A stretch of DNA of 64,000 nt from Phragmitibacter sp965284365. GTDB taxonomy: Bacteria; Verrucomicrobiota; Verrucomicrobiia; Verrucomicrobiales; Verrucomicrobiaceae. A program made the translations under genes and the position numbers. This document shows, piece after piece, positions 26,423 to 34,727 of the stretch. Position 1 is the first letter of the stretch, and each line of letters starts with the position of its first letter. The DNA lies in NCBI GenBank assembly GCA_965284365.1, contig OZ260079.1:5146001-5210000 (forward strand). The letters are read 5' to 3'. The notes beneath the pieces are model-generated. The model was not told where the DNA came from. It did not search any database and saw only the letters and a program-made list of their open reading frames with translations.

Positions 26423-27628
26423 ATGTCTCATCGCGTCCTTATTATTGGAGCCGGCGGCGTCGGCCGTGTCGTCACTCACAAATGTGCCCAGCTTCCGGAG
26501 GTCTTCGGTGAAATCATGCTGGCCAGCCGCACCAAATCCAAGTGCGATAGCATCGCCGCAGAGCTGAAGCGCCCTATCCAAACGGCGGGTGTGGATGCCG
26601 ATAACGTGCTGGAACTGACGGCTCTGCTCAAGGATTACAAGCCAGAAGTGGTAATCAATGTGGCCCTCCCCTACCAAGATCTGGCCATCATGGACTCCTG
26701 CCTGGAAGCCGGCGTGCACTATATTGATACCGCCAACTATGAGCCGCGGGATGTCGCCAAATTCGAATACCACTGGCAGTGGGCCTACCAGGATCGTTTC
26801 CGGGCGGCGGGTCTGACCGCCCTACTAGGCTGCGGCTTCGACCCTGGTGTCACGAATGTCTACACCGCTTACGCTCTGAAGCATCACTTTAAGAAGATCG
26901 ATACGCTCGACATCATTGACTGCAATGCCGGGGACCACGGCAAAGCGTTTGCCACGAACTTCAATCCCGAGATCAATCTGCGAGAAGTAACCGCCAATGG
27001 CCGGTACTGGGAAGACGGCAAATGGGTGGAAACGAAGCCACTCGCAATCAAGGGGAGCTTTGATTTCCCAGAGGGCATCGGTCCCAAGAATGTCTATTGC
27101 CTTTATCACGAGGAACTTGAGTCTCTGACCCGGTTCGTCCCGATGCGCCGCGCGCGTTTCTGGATGACATTCGGCGACCAGTATATCAAGCACATGGAAG
27201 TGCTGGTGAACGTAGGCATGACCCGCATTGATCCGGTCGTGCACAAAGGGGTGGAGATCATCCCGATTGAGTTCCTGAAGACCCTCCTGCCAGAGCCCGG
27301 CACGCTGGGAGCCGATACCAAGGGGAAGACCTGTATTGGCAACTGGATTGAAGGCGTCGGCAAGGACGGCGAATTCCTGCGCTACTATGTTTACAATATT
27401 TGCGATCACCAAGCGTGCTACCGCGAGACGAACAGCCAAGGCGTCAGCTATACGACGGGTGTCCCGGCCATGATCGCCGCCCGGCAGCTCCTCACCAATC
27501 CTGAGGAATATCGTCAGCCTGGAGTGTGGAATCTGGAACAGCTAAATCCCGATCCCTTCATGGCAGATCTCAATAACTATGGACTGCCTTGGCTGGAGAC
27601 GTTCCCGACAGAAGCCTTGCCTTTCTGA
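26423..27628 (+). CDS. Carboxynorspermidine dehydrogenase (saccharopine dehydrogenase family)
   Basis: A 401-residue NADPH-dependent enzyme of the alternative polyamine route: it condenses aspartate semialdehyde with a diamine to give carboxy(nor)spermidine. The N-terminal Rossmann motif is VLIIGAGGVGRVV, followed by VINVALPYQDLAIMD and family-specific ALLGCGFDPGVTNV, and a late ATDTKGKTCIG-like region (ADTKGKTCIGNWIEG). Length is normal. The decarboxylase that completes the pathway (nspC) is not in the window. It is separated from the FtsK-like gene by 83 bp and ends before a clear terminator. Confidence 0.9.
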   Translation: MSHRVLIIGAGGVGRVVTHKCAQLPEVFGEIMLASRTKSKCDSIAAELKRPIQTAGVDADNVLELTALLKDYKPEVVINVALPYQDLAIMDSCLEAGVHYIDTANYEPRDVAKFEYHWQWAYQDRFRAAGLTALLGCGFDPGVTNVYTAYALKHHFKKIDTLDIIDCNAGDHGKAFATNFNPEINLREVTANGRYWEDGKWVETKPLAIKGSFDFPEGIGPKNVYCLYHEELESLTRFVPMRRARFWMTFGDQYIKHMEVLVNVGMTRIDPVVHKGVEIIPIEFLKTLLPEPGTLGADTKGKTCIGNWIEGVGKDGEFLRYYVYNICDHQACYRETNSQGVSYTTGVPAMIAARQLLTNPEEYRQPGVWNLEQLNPDPFMADLNNYGLPWLETFPTEALPF

Positions 27629-27660
27629 GGCGCCACGGACAACAAAATCATTTGAGAGGA

Positions 27661-27690
27661 AGAGGTGGGCAAAGCCCACCTCTTTTGCTT
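27661..27690 (+). terminator. Rho-independent terminator
   Basis: A 10-bp perfect stem (AGAGGTGGGC at 27661-27670 with GCCCACCTCT at 27674-27683) closes an AAA loop and is followed by TTTGCTTT. It lies 32 bp after the stop of the carboxynorspermidine dehydrogenase gene. Confidence 0.88.
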
Positions 27691-27733
27691 TCAAGAACAG
27701 GCTTCCTTGGAACCGGCGCTTAAGGTCAAAATA

Positions 27734-27739
27734 TATAAT
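27734..27739 (+). promoter_or_regulatory. TATAAT -10 box of the candidate small RNA
   Basis: A consensus TATAAT sits in an AT-rich stretch 44 bp after the terminator. The predicted start is about 27746. The best -35-like match, TTGGAA at 27707-27712, is 21 bp upstream, too far for ideal spacing. Confidence 0.45.
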
Positions 27740-27745
27740 AGCCGC

Positions 27746-27930
27746 CATGATAGCGAGGCATAGTTGGCGCTTGAACGTATTGAGCCCCCGTAAGCTGCCG
27801 TTTTGGGATACTCGTCCGATAAGCCTGGAAACAACCGTGAGGGCACTTGTTATTCGACACAGGCATTATGTGCCCCCGCCGTCCAGATTTTAATGTTCAC
27901 AAGAACATTAATATTTTTGTTGTTTTTTTA
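27746..27930 (+). ncRNA. Candidate structured small RNA, 6S-like in part
   Basis: A stand-alone unit of about 185 nt with its own TATAAT box and terminator and no coding frame. It contains a 6-bp stem GGGCAC/GTGCCC (27841-27846 with 27870-27875) and an alternative GCCTG/CAGGC pairing (27823-27827 with 27860-27864). The segment CGTCCGATAAGCC (27813-27825) resembles CGTCCGAGAAGCC of enterobacterial 6S RNA, and CGACACA further on also has a 6S counterpart. The usual 6S terminal stem was not clearly found, so 6S is a guess; another regulatory RNA is possible. Confidence 0.45.
27890..27929 (+). terminator. Terminator of the candidate small RNA
   Basis: A 9-bp stem (TTAATGTTC at 27890-27898 with GAACATTAA at 27903-27911, loop ACAA) is followed by TTTTTGTTGTTTTTTT (27914-27929). 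The stem is AT-rich but the long T tract makes an intrinsic terminator likely. Confidence 0.75.
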
Positions 27931-28217
27931 CAACGCGGGATACACATAGGATGTCTGAAAACTTTGGATTACTTAATGAATGGCATTCACCCGAGATTCC
28001 TCTAAAGTTTCCCTTTTCATTTTAGTGGTATTCACGCAGAATTCATAAGCTGTGCAGATTTGCATTGCATGTTTGATATTTTCTTTGAGCATCTTAATTA
28101 TTTCAGTTATTTTCAACCGAAATTACTTGCACAATTTTTGCGATTATAGTATTTTTAAGAAGCTCCCCTGATAACCTTGTCACTTTTGCGCATCCAACAC
28201 ACTCCTACTTCGCTATT

Positions 28218-28781
28218 ATGGCCGAAATCTCACCAGAACTAATGACCGTCAAAGAGACGGCGGAATACCTGCGCATCCCGCTTCCCACGGTCTATTATCT
28301 CGTCCAGCGCGGGCAGTTGCCTGCCGTGCAGATTGGCGGAAGATGGCGCATCAAGCGTAGCCTTCTGGATCGTGACGTGCTGCGTAAAGAAGAAGAAACC
28401 GGCCAGCCTACCGTCTTGGTGGTTGATGATGACCCAGCTCTTCAAGCCCTCTTCAAGCAGTTCCTTAAGAAAGCTAATCTGGCCCGTCTGGTGGTTGGCT
28501 CTGGAGCAGAAGCCATCAGCCTTGCCAAGAAGCAGAAGTTTGACTTCGTCTTCCTCGACTTGAAACTTCCTGACATTCCAGGAGACGAAGTGTATGTACA
28601 GCTCAAAGGCCTGCATCCGGATCTCCCCATTGTGGTGATCACCGGCTATCCCGACAGCGAGATTCTCAGCAAGATCCTAGCGACGGGCCCTGTCACGGTT
28701 ATCAAGAAGCCGATCGAGTTCGATCAGTTAAACAAGGCCGTTAAGCAGCTCGGACATAAAGGCGCCGAAGTGATCGCGTAA
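28218..28781 (+). CDS. HTH (excisionase-like) protein fused to a receiver domain
   Basis: A 187-residue regulator with reversed order: residues 8-55 form a MerR/excisionase-type winged HTH (LMTVKETAEYLRIPLPTVYY, then GGRWRIKRSLLDRDV). Residues 64-185 form a CheY-like receiver with the acidic pair in VLVVDDDP, phospho-acceptor Asp114 in VFLDLKLPD, and the switch lysine in VIKKPIEF. Typical response regulators carry the receiver first. No partner kinase is adjacent, so the input is unknown. A clear terminator follows. Confidence 0.88.
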   Translation: MAEISPELMTVKETAEYLRIPLPTVYYLVQRGQLPAVQIGGRWRIKRSLLDRDVLRKEEETGQPTVLVVDDDPALQALFKQFLKKANLARLVVGSGAEAISLAKKQKFDFVFLDLKLPDIPGDEVYVQLKGLHPDLPIVVITGYPDSEILSKILATGPVTVIKKPIEFDQLNKAVKQLGHKGAEVIA

Positions 28782-28812
28782 GCCGTCCCAAGATTACCTA
28801 TCAATCGTTTTT

Positions 28813-28846
28813 ACGGAGCGGGTATCCCCCGCTCCGTTTTGTTTTA
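28813..28846 (+). terminator. Rho-independent terminator
   Basis: A 10-bp perfect stem (ACGGAGCGGG at 28813-28822 with CCCGCTCCGT at 28828-28837), loop TATCC, followed by TTTGTTTTA. It closes the HTH-receiver gene 31 bp after its stop. Confidence 0.9.
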
Positions 28847-28869
28847 TTGTCGCAGAGAAGAGAAAATCG

Positions 28870-29739
28870 ATGAACCGGGCCGAAAGCTCCATCTCCAGTG
28901 AAGATGTTGCACGTCACTATGACGACCTGGATGCCATTTACCCTGCGATCTGGGGAGACCATATGCATCATGGACTCTGGCCTTCCCCACAGTCACGAAT
29001 CAATCTCAATGAAGCGCGGCGGGCACTTGTGAATCTGGTCATTGAAAAAGCTGACTTGCCGCATGGTGAACGAAGAGTGCTTGATGTGGGCTGCGGCTAC
29101 GGAGCGGCGGCACGAGCCTTCGCTAAGCGGCCGGACGTTGAGGTCATCGGCCTCACCATCTCACCATCTCAGCAACGCCATGCGCAAAGTCATGGTGCGT
29201 CCACTAGCAGCAAGAATGTGTCCTTCATCGTGGAAGACTGGCTGCAGAACCAACAACCATCAGGGCATTACGACTTGGTGATCGCGATCGAGAGCACCGA
29301 ACATATGGCGGACAAAGTCTATGCGTTCCGGGAGATGTCGCGTGTGCTGAAACCGGGCGGGAAGCTGGTTCTCTGTGCCTGGCTAAGTGGTGATCATGTT
29401 ACCCCCTGGCAGCGCCGTCACCTGGTAGATCCAGCTTGGGCTCAAAGCCGGATTCCGGCGATGGGCACAAAGCAAGAATATGATCTATGGATTGAGCAGG
29501 CGGGGTTTGTGATCCAGGACGCAACCGATCTTTCAGATCGAGTCCGCAGAACCTGGCCGGCCAGCTTCGGCCACTTTTTTACAACAGTTCGGAAAAAACC
29601 TGAACTTTGGTGGCGATTACTTGATCTGCGACGTGGCTTTTGGCGCTTCGGCGTTACCATGCTACGCATTTGGCTGGCCTATCGTATTGGAGCCATGCGT
29701 TACGTTTTGTTTGTCTCCACACGTCCGGAGAGCCCTTGA
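28870..29739 (+). CDS. SAM-dependent methyltransferase (tocopherol/CFA-synthase-like)
   Basis: A 289-residue class I methyltransferase. The SAM site motif I is VLDVGCGYGAAARAF, with motif post-I around VIGLTISPSQ and motif III VLKPGGKLVLCAWL. The early YDDLDAIYPAIWGDHMHHGLW and the ISPSQQ segment resemble gamma-tocopherol/phytol-ring and cyclopropane-type methyltransferases, which act on lipids or small aromatic compounds. It is followed after 53 bp by an AI-2E-type permease. Substrate unknown. Confidence 0.8.
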   Translation: MNRAESSISSEDVARHYDDLDAIYPAIWGDHMHHGLWPSPQSRINLNEARRALVNLVIEKADLPHGERRVLDVGCGYGAAARAFAKRPDVEVIGLTISPSQQRHAQSHGASTSSKNVSFIVEDWLQNQQPSGHYDLVIAIESTEHMADKVYAFREMSRVLKPGGKLVLCAWLSGDHVTPWQRRHLVDPAWAQSRIPAMGTKQEYDLWIEQAGFVIQDATDLSDRVRRTWPASFGHFFTTVRKKPELWWRLLDLRRGFWRFGVTMLRIWLAYRIGAMRYVLFVSTRPESP

Positions 29740-29792
29740 AAGTGCGAACCCATGGTGGCAAGCCAATGCATCAGAGACTAATCTAAGATCAC

Positions 29793-30998
29793 ATGAGCGG
29801 GAAAGCGTCAGTAGAACATCCAGAAAAGAAATCACGTTTCACGGGTGGACGCGCTTTGCTCACGTTTGCCAGTTTCCTCGTCATCGTTATGGGGCTGAAG
29901 CTGGGAGCGAGCCTGCTCGTGCCCATCGCATGCGCTTTTTTCCTGAGCATCCTGAGTTTTCCGCTCATGAACTGGCTTATGCGGAAGGGATTGCCTCATT
30001 CGGTGTCGCTTGTTCTCACGCTTCTTTCAATCGTCGTGGCGCTCGGATTGATGGTTTATATGGGTAGCGTGCTGACAAAGCGGCTGTGGGCAGAAATACC
30101 AGATTATGCCAACAAGGTTAAGACGCAGGTGGATCACTTTGGCGGCTGGCTGGAAGCGCAAGGTGTGAAGGATGCCAAGGTGATGTCTGAGCAGGTCTAT
30201 GACGCGCAGGCCATCGTGGACTTTGCCAAAAGCCAGGATGTTATGAAGAGCGCAGCCGGACTGGTGGGAACCACTTTCGGCACGGTAGCCACATTTTTGA
30301 CGTCTTTGGGCATCACGTTGATCGTCATGCTATTCATTCTCATGGAGGCCCCCGGCACGCAAAGCCGAGCAGAAGTGGTCAAGCATGCCGGGGGACCGGA
30401 TTTTACCGCCCTACTCCAGTCTGCCACAGACATTCAGAAGTACCTCGGGGTGAAAACCCTCATCAGTATTGCGACGGGAGTGCTCGCCGCGCTGTGGTGC
30501 TGGATGTTTGGTCTCAAGTATCCCCTGCTCTGGGGTCTGCTGGCTTTTATCTTTAACTACATTCCGGCCGTGGGTTCGACGGCGGCAGGTCTGCCGGCCA
30601 TCATTGAGGCTTTCGTGCTTCAAGGGGTTGGCAGCGCCATTGGAATTGGCATCGGGTACGCCCTCATCAACTTCGCACTCGACAGTCTTATCCAGCCCAT
30701 GCTTATGGGGCGACGCTTTGGCATTTCTGGCTTGGTCGTGGTGCTATCGGTCATCTTTTGGGGCTGGCTTTGGGGGCCCTTCGGAATGTTCCTGGCTGTG
30801 CCATTGACCATGATGATCAAAGTGATTCTGGAGAACACAGATGAGTTCGCCTGGATCTCCGTGGCCATGGCCAAAAAGAAAGTGAAGCACGGAGAGGTGA
30901 TTTTAGAGACGGCGCCGGAATTTGATCCTGATCTTCTGGGCGGGGGTGCGGCTACTGAGGCCCCCACGCCACCTATCAAGCGGAAGGCTTCCCGGTAA
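29793..30998 (+). CDS. AI-2E family transporter (PerM/TqsA-like)
   Basis: A 401-residue membrane protein with about eight transmembrane segments. The family's C-terminal core is clear: IFNYIPAVGSTAAGLPAIIEAF and LINFALDSLIQPMLMGRRFGISGLVV followed by GFWGWLWGPFGMFLAVPLT-like sequence. Members export autoinducer-2 or exchange ions; substrate specificity here is not known. A hydrophilic 60-residue tail (ending PTPPIKRKASR) is extra. It ends before two small membrane proteins. Confidence 0.88.
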   Translation: MSGKASVEHPEKKSRFTGGRALLTFASFLVIVMGLKLGASLLVPIACAFFLSILSFPLMNWLMRKGLPHSVSLVLTLLSIVVALGLMVYMGSVLTKRLWAEIPDYANKVKTQVDHFGGWLEAQGVKDAKVMSEQVYDAQAIVDFAKSQDVMKSAAGLVGTTFGTVATFLTSLGITLIVMLFILMEAPGTQSRAEVVKHAGGPDFTALLQSATDIQKYLGVKTLISIATGVLAALWCWMFGLKYPLLWGLLAFIFNYIPAVGSTAAGLPAIIEAFVLQGVGSAIGIGIGYALINFALDSLIQPMLMGRRFGISGLVVVLSVIFWGWLWGPFGMFLAVPLTMMIKVILENTDEFAWISVAMAKKKVKHGEVILETAPEFDPDLLGGGAATEAPTPPIKRKASR

Positions 30999-31035
30999 GC
31001 CTTAGTCCGTCTTTACGGACACGGTCAAATTTGTG

Positions 31036-31386
31036 ATGCTGTTTTCATCCATGAGAGCCGCCTCACAGATCGCCGTCTATTTATCTACCTTTTTATTTCT
31101 CCTACTCCTCGGCATCCTCCTCGACACTGCATTCTGGCAGGCAAGTATCCAGGCTGAACAATTTCTCGGCACGTTGGACAGGCTTCCAAGGATTAGTGAT
31201 TTGTTCATGTCGAACACTCGCCTACCGCTCTATCTACTTCTTTACCCCTGGCTTGCTTTCGCCGGAACCCCACTCATCCGTCGTAAATGGGCGTCTGATT
31301 TTTGGGATCCAATGTCCTTCGTGCTGCGATTCACTGCCTTCTGCTGCGTGGAAGCCTTGCTGCTGTTTGTAATGTTCACGCGCTGA
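31036..31386 (+). CDS. Small membrane protein, unknown
   Basis: A 116-residue protein with about three hydrophobic segments (VYLSTFLFLLLLGILLD, LYLLLYPWLAFAG, FCCVEALLLFVMF). No family recognised. ATG at 31036 is used; a GTG at 31033 would add one residue. It is 37 bp after the AI-2E transporter and followed two bases later by another small frame, so these look like a small operon. Confidence 0.5.
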   Translation: MLFSSMRAASQIAVYLSTFLFLLLLGILLDTAFWQASIQAEQFLGTLDRLPRISDLFMSNTRLPLYLLLYPWLAFAGTPLIRRKWASDFWDPMSFVLRFTAFCCVEALLLFVMFTR

Positions 31387-31388
31387 TT

Positions 31389-31562
31389 GTGCCATTTTCA
31401 CCTTATGTGCAGGCTATTCGCCAGAACGAGGATGGTCCTTTGGAGGGGGAAATGCGGGCAATCTTCTGGGTGGCGGCGGTTTGCTTGATAGTCCTTGTTG
31501 TGGTGCGGGCAGTTGCCTCGTATCGATGCCGCCAAAATCATTGCGCCAGCTTGAAAGAGTAA
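31389..31562 (+). CDS. Small single-pass membrane protein, unknown
   Basis: A 57-residue protein from a GTG at 31389, two bases after the preceding stop. It has one strong hydrophobic stretch (AIFWVAAVCLIVLVVVRAV). It might be the rest of the preceding protein after a frameshift, or a coupled separate gene. No family recognised. Confidence 0.4.
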   Translation: MPFSPYVQAIRQNEDGPLEGEMRAIFWVAAVCLIVLVVVRAVASYRCRQNHCASLKE

Positions 31563-31730
31563 TTATGACACAATGACGCATTCAAGTCACGTTTACACAC
31601 TAGTGTCATGATGGCACACATATGAAACAGCATTGAGCGTGATATTAAATTGCAATTCACTCACAATGAGTTGTTTGAATGATTTTCAAATTTAAATACA
31701 ACTGGACCATTTCATGCCGTATATCCTGCC
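31563..31730 (+). promoter_or_regulatory. Upstream region of clpB
   Basis: 168 bp, strongly AT-rich, with an inverted repeat ATGACAC (31565-31571)/GTGTCAT (31603-31609) around ACACTAGTGT (31597-31606), which is itself palindromic. CTTGAAA at 31550-31556 resembles a heat-shock -35, but no CCCCAT-like -10 follows at good spacing. Heat-shock control of clpB is usual, but no CIRCE or clean sigma-32 site was found. Confidence 0.35.
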
Positions 31731-34310
31731 ATGAACCCTGACCAATTTACCCTCAAAATGCAAGAGGCTCTCGCCTCCGCTCAGTCTGTTGCCGGACGCT
31801 TTGGGCATGCTGAGTTGAGACCTTCCCATGTGCTGCTCGCTCTACTTGATCAAAACGACGGCATCATCAATCCCATCCTCGAGAAGGTCGGCGCCCAGCC
31901 GTCCGCGATTCGCAGCGGGGTTGAAGCTCAGCTGAATCGCTACCCGCGTGCCAGCGGCAGCAGTTCCTCCCCATACCTTTCCTCCGATCTCCGCGAGACG
32001 ATGGCGAATGCAGAGAAGGAGCAAAAGGGGCTCCAGGATGCCTACCTCAGTGTGGAGCATTTCATTCTTGCCCTGCTCAAGACCCGCACAGATGTTGAAA
32101 GCGTCCTCAAGCAGGCTGGCGTCCAATATGATGCCGTGAAGAAAGCCCTCGCCGCAGTGCGTGGCGCCCAACGCGTAACGGACCAGGATCCGGAAGGCAA
32201 ATACCAGACCTTGGAAAAGTATGGGACCGATCTCACCGCACGCGCCCGGCAGGGTAAAATTGATCCTGTGATTGGCCGTGATGAAGAGATCCGGCGTGTC
32301 ATGCAGGTTCTGAGCCGTCGCACAAAAAACAATCCTGTACTCATTGGTGAACCAGGCGTCGGTAAGACTGCCATTGTCGAAGGGCTTGCCCGCCGTATCG
32401 TGGCCGGGGACGTGCCGGATTCGCTTAAGAACAAGCGCGTCATCAGCATGGACCTTGGTGGCATGCTGGCCGGTGCCAAGTATCGTGGTGAGTTTGAGGA
32501 GCGCCTCAAAGCCTTCCTTAAGGAAGTCACTTCCAGCGAAGGCCAGATCATCCTCTTCATCGATGAGCTCCACACCATTGTGGGAGCCGGCAAGAGCGAA
32601 GGCGCTGTTGATGCCAGCAATCTTTTGAAGCCTCAGTTGGCTCGTGGCGAACTGCGCTGCGTGGGTGCTACCACTCTGGATGAGTATCGCAAATACATCG
32701 AGAAGGACGCTGCCCTCGAGCGGCGCTTTCAACCTGTCTACGTGGGCGAGCCAAGTGTCGAGGATACCATCGCCATCTTGCGTGGGTTGAAAGAGCGCTA
32801 TGAAGTGCATCATGGAGTGCGCATTCAGGACAGCGCCATTGTGGCTGCCGCCACCCTCAGTCATCGATACATCAGCGACCGCTTCCTGCCGGATAAAGCC
32901 GTAGACTTGGTGGACGAAGCCGCCAGCAGATTGAAGATCGAAATCGACTCCATGCCTACGGAGATCGACGTCATCGAGCGTGAGGTCATGCAGATGGAAA
33001 TGGAGCGCCAGGTCCTCAAAAAGGAAAAGGATCCGGCCAGTCGTACCCGCCTTGAAAAGATTGAGCGTGACATCGCCGATCTGAAGGAGAAAGGCGACGG
33101 TCTCAAAGCTCAATGGCTCAAGGAGAAAGAAAGCGTTGCCTCCAGCCGCAAGCTTAAAGAAGAGATCGACCGGCTGCGCACCGAGCAGGAGCAGGCGCAA
33201 CGTCAGGGTGACTTTGCCCGCGCTGGTGAGATCCAATACGGGCAAATTCCTGAATTGGAGAGCAAATTGAAATCCGAGATTGCCGCCAGCAATGCCGGCT
33301 CCGGGCCGCAGCTTTTACGCGAAGAAGTCACTGATGATGACATTGCCAAGGTGGTGGCGAATTGGACGGGGATTCCCGTCAGCCGCTTACAGGAAGGTGA
33401 ACGCTCCAAGCTTACGCATATGGAAGAGCGTCTGCGCGAGCGTGTCATCGGCCAGAAGAACGCGATCACTGCGGTGAGCAATGCGGTGCGCCGTGCCCGA
33501 GCCGGGCTGCAGGATGAAAATCGTCCCATTGGCAGTTTCCTGTTTCTGGGACCAACCGGTGTTGGCAAGACGGAGTTGAGCAAAGCTTTGGCAGAGTTTC
33601 TCTTCGACGATGAGAACGCCATGACTCGCATCGATATGAGCGAGTACATGGAGAAGCATGCGGTAGCCCGCCTGATTGGCGCGCCTCCCGGTTACGTCGG
33701 TTACGAAGAAGGTGGTCAACTCACAGAAGCCGTGCGCCGTCGGCCTTACAGTGTGGTGCTCTTTGATGAAGTGGAAAAAGCCCATCCCGATGTCTTTAAT
33801 GCTCTTCTCCAAGTTTTGGAAGATGGCCGCATCACCGATGGTCAGGGTCGCACCGTGGACTTCCGCAATACCGTCATCATCATGACGAGCAATATCGGCA
33901 GCCAGTTCATCCAGGATGAAAACAACGCCGAACAGCGCGAAGCGTTAGTACGTGACTCCTTGCGTCAGTTCTTCCGCCCTGAATTCCTCAATCGCATTGA
34001 TGAAGTCATCATCTTTGATCGTCTAACGATGGCTGATATCAGTCAGATCGTGGAAATCCAGATTCAGCGTGTCCTAGCCCGACTTAGGAAGCACAACATC
34101 GAACTTCATCTGACGAGCGATGCCGTGCGGAAAATATCAGACGAGGGTTACGACCCTGTGTATGGGGCTCGCCCTCTGAAGCGGGCCATCCAAAAATTGG
34201 TGCTCGATCCCCTCTCCCTCGAGTTGTTGGACGGCACTATCAAGGACGGCGATAGCATCGAAGGCGCGATGGAGAACGGCAAATTGGTTTTCGCCAAAAA
34301 GCATCCGTGA
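31731..34310 (+). CDS. clpB: ClpB disaggregase
   Basis: An 859-residue AAA+ chaperone that forms a hexamer and pulls proteins out of aggregates with DnaK. N domain at residues 1-150; NBD1 Walker A GEPGVGKT (206-213); the coiled-coil middle domain from about 400-530 (KEKDPASRTRLEKIERDIADL); NBD2 Walker A GPTGVGKT (607-614) and a small C-terminal domain. Length is typical. It stands alone, with its promoter in an AT-rich 168-bp leader and a possible terminator at 34353. Confidence 0.97.
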   Translation: MNPDQFTLKMQEALASAQSVAGRFGHAELRPSHVLLALLDQNDGIINPILEKVGAQPSAIRSGVEAQLNRYPRASGSSSSPYLSSDLRETMANAEKEQKGLQDAYLSVEHFILALLKTRTDVESVLKQAGVQYDAVKKALAAVRGAQRVTDQDPEGKYQTLEKYGTDLTARARQGKIDPVIGRDEEIRRVMQVLSRRTKNNPVLIGEPGVGKTAIVEGLARRIVAGDVPDSLKNKRVISMDLGGMLAGAKYRGEFEERLKAFLKEVTSSEGQIILFIDELHTIVGAGKSEGAVDASNLLKPQLARGELRCVGATTLDEYRKYIEKDAALERRFQPVYVGEPSVEDTIAILRGLKERYEVHHGVRIQDSAIVAAATLSHRYISDRFLPDKAVDLVDEAASRLKIEIDSMPTEIDVIEREVMQMEMERQVLKKEKDPASRTRLEKIERDIADLKEKGDGLKAQWLKEKESVASSRKLKEEIDRLRTEQEQAQRQGDFARAGEIQYGQIPELESKLKSEIAASNAGSGPQLLREEVTDDDIAKVVANWTGIPVSRLQEGERSKLTHMEERLRERVIGQKNAITAVSNAVRRARAGLQDENRPIGSFLFLGPTGVGKTELSKALAEFLFDDENAMTRIDMSEYMEKHAVARLIGAPPGYVGYEEGGQLTEAVRRRPYSVVLFDEVEKAHPDVFNALLQVLEDGRITDGQGRTVDFRNTVIIMTSNIGSQFIQDENNAEQREALVRDSLRQFFRPEFLNRIDEVIIFDRLTMADISQIVEIQIQRVLARLRKHNIELHLTSDAVRKISDEGYDPVYGARPLKRAIQKLVLDPLSLELLDGTIKDGDSIEGAMENGKLVFAKKHP

Positions 34311-34352
34311 ACACAGTGGTCCGAGCCGGCTTAGTTGGTAACGTTCTTTGAA

Positions 34353-34371
34353 GCACCTGCCGCTCGGGTGC
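34353..34371 (+). terminator. Possible clpB terminator
   Basis: GCACC at 34353-34357 pairs with GGTGC at 34367-34371, and is followed by ACTTTAG. The T run is short, so this is weak. Confidence 0.35.
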
Positions 34372-34390
34372 ACTTTAGCCACCAAAATAA

Positions 34391-34427
34391 GGCGGAAGCC
34401 AGTGCTGCGGCATGACTGGCTCCCGCC
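34391..34427 (-). terminator. Long hairpin after the MFS gene
   Basis: GGCGG-A-AGCCAGT (34391-34403) pairs with ACTGGCT-C-CCGCC (34415-34427), giving 12 bp with one A-C mismatch around an 11-base loop. On the minus strand it is followed by TTATTTTGG, a weak T tract. It may be the terminator of the leftward MFS gene or bidirectional. Confidence 0.45.
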
Positions 34428-34727
34428 CCTCCAACACCCGGGCCACAACTTCAACCCGGATGCTGGATGAATGCCTTTTTCGCGCCGCCCATTCCACGGG
34501 CGAAATTGGCAAATTGGTAGGAAAGATGTAAGTAAACGATGTGTGCGATTCGGCGGTTTTGTAGCCGATGACGATTACGAACTGCCTGCAATGAAGATTC
34601 GTAATCTATGGCACGGAGACGCGTAAGCGTTCGCCCTGACTGAGGCATCAGGTCGGATATCCGTTGGCTGCAAATCGGGAATGGCCTTCCACACATTTTT
34701 GAATCGAAGTCTTCGACCCAAAGGAAT

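Larger units (their letters stand above)
27629..28217. other. 589-bp AT-rich gap with RNA unit
   Basis: No coding frame here is protein-like. The gap holds, in order, the terminator at 27661-27690, a -10 box (27734), a candidate structured RNA (27746-27889), its terminator (27890-27929) and about 290 bp of strongly AT-rich leader to the regulator gene at 28218. In that last part no good promoter pair or known riboswitch was recognised. Confidence 0.65.
34311..34727. other. 417-bp gap with hairpins after clpB
   Basis: Between convergent clpB and the MFS gene. A minus-strand frame runs through 34451-34727 (peptides such as RRIAHIVYLHLSY) but starts inside the MFS gene and has no recognised family, so it is not called. 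Two hairpins are listed separately. No tRNA or other RNA gene recognised. Confidence 0.6.

Noticed and set aside
27813..27825. Firm assignment of 6S RNA (ssrS)
   Set aside because: Only short motif matches; the long closing stem of 6S is not evident, so the RNA is reported as a candidate without a gene symbol.
31842..33245. 467-residue open frame antisense to clpB
   Set aside because: Shadow of the highly biased codon use in clpB; ClpB on the plus strand is certain.
34451..34727. Leftward frame with peptides such as RRIAHIVYLHLSY
   Set aside because: It begins within the MFS gene in another frame and no family or start signal supports it.
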